A stretch of DNA of 64,000 nt from Burhinus oedicnemus (Eukaryota; Chordata; Aves; Charadriiformes; Burhinidae), in assembly GCA_008921705.1 (NCBI GenBank), contig VFFE01007854.1:1057214-1121213 (forward strand), given 5' to 3'. Position 1 is the first letter of the stretch; every line of letters begins with the position of its first letter. A program made the position numbers and the translations under genes. Below, in pieces: positions 58,814 to 64,000 of this stretch. The notes beneath the pieces were generated by a model, which saw only the letters and a list, made by a program, of their open reading frames with translations, made no database searches and was not told the DNA's origin.

Positions 58814-61404
58814 TCTTTGCTCTTTGGAAACAAAAATTGCTTTACATTTCCTCACAATAAAACAAGATCTTTCTCAGCTGTGAAATTTTCCCCATAGAAA
58901 TCTCCCATAGCAGCAGTAAATAATGCAGCACAAGGTAATGACAATGAGACATTAGAGCTTCGTTTGAATGCATCCTGTGCTTAGTGCATGATGCAGAATT
59001 CCACGGACAGCGATACGAAGGGGGGAAGAGGCTTGTTTGTGTTCGGATTACATAATCCACTCGTTTTTGTTGTTACCGTTCTAGGCATTTTGTCCAAAGA
59101 TGTTCTGCTTCTCATAAAGTGCATTCAGCCTTATCTGGAGCTCAGAAGCCTAAGGCTTTGTTACAATAGTTATTTGTAACTTAACTATAAAAAAAAAATG
59201 ATAGCTGAACAGGAAAACACTTCTTCAGTCATAAATAAATAGCTCATTTGTACCTAGGGAGGAGAAGAACAGCTTTCAAAGAGCTTCCACTTCAATTGCA
59301 GAATCATGACTTCCAGGTAGAAACTATTGGAAGGCGGCTCTTTAAAACTAGATTTGTGCAGTTTGTTGTTGAAAGCTTATTGCTAAGAACTCCAAAATTA
59401 CTCTGGGATTTGAATACCCTTGTGGGTTTTTAGGTGTCCAACTTGGAATGAATCTGAAAGAAGCCATTCTAATACTAAGCATTTCCAACTCCCTGAAAAC
59501 CAGACAACCCTGTCAAATATAAGACTAACCACCTAGAAATGGAAGAAGAACACAAAGTTTTTGCCTAAAAGAAAATGAGTGGCAGCTGCAGACAGAGGAG
59601 GATATTCATGTAGGATAATTTAGACCTTTGAAATACAATGGAGGTAAAGAAAAGAAATCTTGAGAAGTTTCCTATCAATTGTCTAAGTAACAATTTATGA
59701 CCTATTGTAAATATCGATTTTGTGCTCAGAAGCTTATTTCAGATAGAGGCCTGACTCTATTGAAACATGTAAATCAGAAACTATGCCATGTTTATGATGA
59801 TACTGTTATGATTGTTCTTGGTATCAGTTATACTGGTACGAAACTGAAACACGGATAAAGCTTTTTCTGATTTCCAAAGATGAGTCAGCTATACCCAAAT
59901 AACTACATCCCATGAGTGTTTTCATTTCAACTACGATGTTCAACAACATAGTAACATCATGCTGAAACAGTTTTGTGTGTTAACAAGACCTTATATATTA
60001 GCTCCAGCCAAAGAGTGATAGAAACCTACTCAAAAGAGTTTAACTTTCAAAAATCAGGAAAAAAAAGTCAATTGTATTTTCCTCCTCATGCAGGTTTTGC
60101 AAAGATATTTCTCTGTTTCATTTCAGCAGAGTTCTTTTGGGTTTAGGAGGTAAAAAAGACAAGAAGAATCAGAGTTCATACAGTGGCATTGAATTTGAGC
60201 CACACATAGACAAGGTTTGCTACTAAATTTTAGTTGAGGTTGGTTTCACGCTAACTGACTTGCTTTGCTGATCTCTCAGATCATCATCCTCGTTACACTT
60301 GAACATTTCCAAACCTCTCAAATAAACAGCGATATTTTTCCCCTCTTTTTCTGTTATTAGGCTAGAAGAGTACACTACCAGTTTCCCCAGCATACAAGAT
60401 TTCTAAGCAGCAACAGAGAAACCTCCTGAACTCTCCAAAGCACATGCTGAAATGCAGCATTTCTCTGCTCTTGAATTCCTTTCAGTAGGTGTTGAAACCT
60501 TTTACAGTAAATTGCATTTTACATGTTAGGAACTTCAAAAGAGGGTGTTAATACAATTGAGACATGATAAGTTTGACAGTTGGTGTCATTATATGAGTTT
60601 CACTCAGCAGCCTTCCGAAGCAAAAATAATAAAAAAAATCTGTCTTCCTAAAGAAAGGAAGCTTATGCCTATAATGATGAAATAACTTCTTAATAACTTG
60701 CTTTAATCCATAAAGTCCTTGTCCCAGTCCCAATATTCAACATTTTAAAGTGGATTATACGTAACTATTCTGACTCCCATATATTTGATATTATTTTAAA
60801 AATGGATCTTTTGCAGCAATATCATTGTATTCTGTGGTTATTACTCTCCTTTATATTTGTATAAAACTACAGATGGGGAAATATCTTACAGTTAGCTACT
60901 TAACACTTAAATCTCAGTGCCCTTCAGTGTGTATCAATAAGCTGGGGTCCGACCCCAAATTATCACTTTTACCATGATTTGAGAGGCTGTAACTATTATG
61001 ACGTATGTTTCTATGTTTGTAGAAGATCAAGCCAAACAACAGAGAAAGGCCTGGGGACAGCCATGAACAGAGCTGCCAGCAATGTTATTTGGAGAGTCTG
61101 GGAACCGGGACACTCTGAGTACCAATTAGTTGATTCATTTCCTGCTGAAATTTTGGTCACCAACATGTGATTTAGTTGATCAGTAAATGTTAGGATTCAG
61201 ATTGCTAAAAAGGGTAGGAAGATTTTTTTTTAATTTGTTTCAGACCTATGAGGACAAGCCAAAATAACTGATCAACAAAGCCAAATGATACTTGATATGT
61301 AAAATACAAAAGGAAGTATTCTTTTGGATCACATATGCTAATGTAGAATGAAATCAAGGACAAATCTGACCACTAAATCCCTGGGAATATTCTTGAAATG
61401 TGTC
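58814..61404. other. unique non-coding sequence
   Basis: No gene or repeat recognised. Short open frames on both strands have no domain that I can name. Confidence 0.5.
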
Positions 61405-62235
61405 ACCAAGAGGAACCTGGACAAGCTTGAGATGCGGGTCCATGTGAATCTCATGAGGTTCAACAAGGCCAAGTGCAAGGTCCTGCACCTGGGTCGGGGC
61501 AATCCCCAGGAGCAATACAGGCTGGGAGATGAAGGGATTAAGAACAGCCCTGCTGAGAAGGACCTGGGGGGTACTGGTGGATGAAAAGCTGGACATGAGC
61601 GAGCAATGCACACATGCAGCCCAGAAAGCCAATGGTATCCTGGACTGAGCCAAAAGCAGCACGGCCAGCAGGTCAGGGGAGGGGACTCTGCCCCTCTACT
61701 CTGCTTTGGTGAGACCCCACCTGGAATACTGTGTCCAGCTCTGAAGCTCTCAGTACAGGAAAGACATGGACCTGTTGGAAAGCATCCAGAGGAGGGCCAC
61801 GAAGATGATCAGAGGGTTGGAACCCCTCTGCTGGGAGGACAGGCTGAGAGAGTTGCCGTTGTTCAACCTGGAGAAGAGAAGGCTCCAGGGAGACCTTATT
61901 GTGGCCTTTCAGTACTTAAAGGGGGCCTACAAGAAACATGGTAACAAAATTTTTAGCACAGCCTGTTGTGACAGGACAAAGGGTAATGGTTTTAAACTGA
62001 AAGAGGGAAGATTTAGAAGAGAGAAAATTTTTTGATGATGAAGGTGGTGAAACACTGGCACAGGTTGCCCAGAGAGGCGGTAGATGCCCCATCCCTGGAG
62101 GTGTTCAAGGCCAGGCTGGACAGGGCTCTGTGTAACTTGATCTAGTTGAAGATGTCCCTGCTTATTGCAGGACTGGTGGACTAGATGACCTTTAAAGGTC
62201 CCTTCCAACCCAAACTATTCTATGATTCTATGATT
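61405..62235 (+). mobile_element. CR1 LINE, 5'-truncated copy
   Basis: It starts just after the RT active site ([38 protein letters not shown]) and runs to the 3' tail. A one-base insertion in a G-run near 61567 (CTGGGGGGTACTGG) breaks the frame. A TGA follows at TGGACTGAGCC (about 61645). A frame reopens at 61766 ([32 protein letters not shown]) and ends early near 62035. The 3' end reads CCCAAACTATTCTATGATTC and further octamers. It is a separate subfamily from 56919-57771, lacking the [10 protein letters not shown] variant. Confidence 0.94.
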
Positions 62236-64000
62236 GTCTGGTATACGAAACCGCCTCTGCTTTGCAAAGAGCTCAGAGCGTTCCTGGGGCTTGCACCATC
62301 TCTCCATATCCCTTGCTGAAACATGTATTTTGTTGCCTAATTTGCCTCTCTGTTTCTTCCACCCTGCATTTTTATAGACCATCCTTCTGAAAACAGCAGA
62401 AAGTTTTATAAATTCTAAATACAGAGGAAGTCTTTTATGCAGTCACCCTATTAGACAGCTAACATTCACTTTGCAATGAGATCCATACAAAGATCAAACA
62501 TGACAGAATTTATGGTGAAATCAGGAGTGGACACAGCAGTAGACTTTCTTCTCCATAAACGCTGGATTGTATAAACATTTTACAGCTACAAAAATGAGTC
62601 TTCAGAATTTTCAGGCCTGCCTAGCATAGCCCCAGTCTTCACAGAAACCTGTTCTTCACCTAAACTCATCCCACTGTTGCTCTGACCTTGGGGGTTTTAT
62701 TCCTTGTTGATATGAGTGATCAGAATTTAAACCTAAATGCTTGTAAAAACAAATCTCCAGTTAAGTGCTGCAGGCACCTTTTAATCTTACAATCAATGAT
62801 TCGTTTACCACAGCCATCCCTGTAAAGGAGGATAGCATCTATTTTACAAAGTCCCCCTTTCAACAATTTGAATCATGAAGAGAGGAGGAATACGGTGCAC
62901 AACCGAAAGTGAGGAGGGATGTAGATAGCCAGGCCCGGTTCATCCCACTAAATTTGACAGCATTTCTGCACTATGTGCCACCTCACCCATTTTACAAGCC
63001 TGCTTATCTTCCATGGGCTTGAAGACAAATGATCCAAATATGGCAAAACCCATGTTTTGTGAAGAACGGTGCTCCCTCCAGGCTGTTGTGCAGCTCATAT
63101 TTCTTGGTTAGGTACTTGCACCTCACTTGGCCAGACAATTTGGCTTCTGTAGGAATATTTAGACCATTTCAGACCTCCCCAAGCATCTCAAAATAGAGGT
63201 TTGTGAACTTACATCTTAAGACAAATAAAAGTACTGACTTTACACATTATTAGTTTTGCAAGTAGGCAGTAAAAGGAAGAGAGAACAAAGACAGATTTTG
63301 ATGCCAGTATCTTAAATCAGACCAGGCACGAGGTTGAAGGTAAGCTTGGGACAAGTAAGAAGGCTCAGAAGGATGGGTGGAGGGAAGCAGGACCAGGAAC
63401 ACTAGGCAGGCAAGGACAGCTGAGCAATCAGGTCTAGGACTGGTTTGCAGAGGGACCTCACTGTTGTGTGCAGCATGCTGAGGGAATAGTTTCATTGTGC
63501 CGCAACAGCATTTGATAGGTTAATAACATCAGTTATTTATTATTCTCATGGCTTAGACAGTTGGTTCTGTGAGCCTTACCACCTCAGTGCCAACACTACC
63601 AGTCATTTATTCAGTCCTCTAAAAATGTTCACCTCGAGTATTTCAGATCTATGACAACTTTGGTGACATCTCTCATTTGTAAAGGTGCTCGCATTCACAC
63701 TGCAGATCTTTCCAAAGACCACACGGAAGAGCGTACCAGTGAATTTGTGAAGACTTTTGTGTGTTTGAGGGAGGTCTGTAAGTAAGGTCTTCATCCTAGC
63801 CAGCTTACATAGTGCTGGACTCCACACACAGGATGTCAGTCTCTAATAGTTCACAGATATCATCCCCAGGTTCCTAGCCTGGTCCCCAACATCCAGGGCT
63901 TGCTACAGTTCAGCTTATGTACTTACCATTGCATCAACCACCTTTCATAGAGCTAGCTTTTCAACAACCATTCTCGTGGCACTTTCACCAACAGCTTTCC
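62236..64000. other. unique non-coding sequence
   Basis: No gene or interspersed repeat recognised up to the end of the window. Open frames at 63250-63495 and 63603-63827 (minus) have no recognisable domain. Confidence 0.5.

Noticed and set aside
1..64000. CRISPR arrays, bacterial operons, tRNA or rRNA genes
   Set aside because: No regularly spaced direct repeats, no bacterial-type gene packing, and no tRNA cloverleaf or rRNA sequence was seen on either strand.

Overview
This is vertebrate, almost certainly bird, nuclear DNA. It is AT-rich, non-coding over nearly its whole length, and its interspersed repeats are dominated by CR1 LINEs ending in short octamer arrays (ATTCTATG or ATTCTGTG). 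There is no L1, no Alu-type SINE and no bacterial gene organisation. Two solo LTRs with TG...CA ends and 5-bp target duplications, plus a few ancient MIR-like SINE relics, fit an avian genome. A crocodilian or turtle is less likely. I could not recognise any complete host gene, so the window is best read as intergenic or intronic sequence.

Layout. Bases 1-12.4 kb are unique AT-rich DNA with two CR1 tail fragments (0.4 and 3.6 kb), an older CR1-like tail (8.5 kb), two MIR-like relics and a small CpG cluster (2.0-2.2 kb). A CR1 3' fragment lies at 12.4-12.9 kb. The largest element is a 3.2-kb CR1 at 16.4-19.6 kb. It keeps the end of ORF1 (SGNH-esterase region) and all of ORF2 (endonuclease, reverse transcriptase, C-terminal domain, 3' UTR), but three frame breaks and one stop make it defective. 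From 19.6 to 42.7 kb the sequence is mostly unique, with a CR1 fragment at 27 kb, an (ATTTT)n microsatellite at 29.7 kb, an (AAT)n microsatellite at 39.5 kb and MIR-like relics at 33.5 and 39.2 kb.

A minus-strand solo LTR sits at 42.7-43.5 kb and a second member of the same family at 58.1-58.8 kb. A 4-kb CR1 cluster at 46.7-50.7 kb contains a plus-strand CR1 split exactly by a minus-strand CR1, followed tail-to-tail by another minus-strand CR1. Two further plus-strand CR1 copies lie at 56.9-57.8 kb and 61.4-62.2 kb. The first of these keeps an open reading frame for the ORF2 C-terminal domain.

Nothing here forms a co-operating gene system. The most useful items are the nested CR1 insertion, the LTR pair with clear boundaries, several exon-like segments with strong splice signals that I could not assign to a protein, and a few stretches that look like conserved regulatory DNA. 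These last two groups are inference and need genome alignment or RNA-seq.
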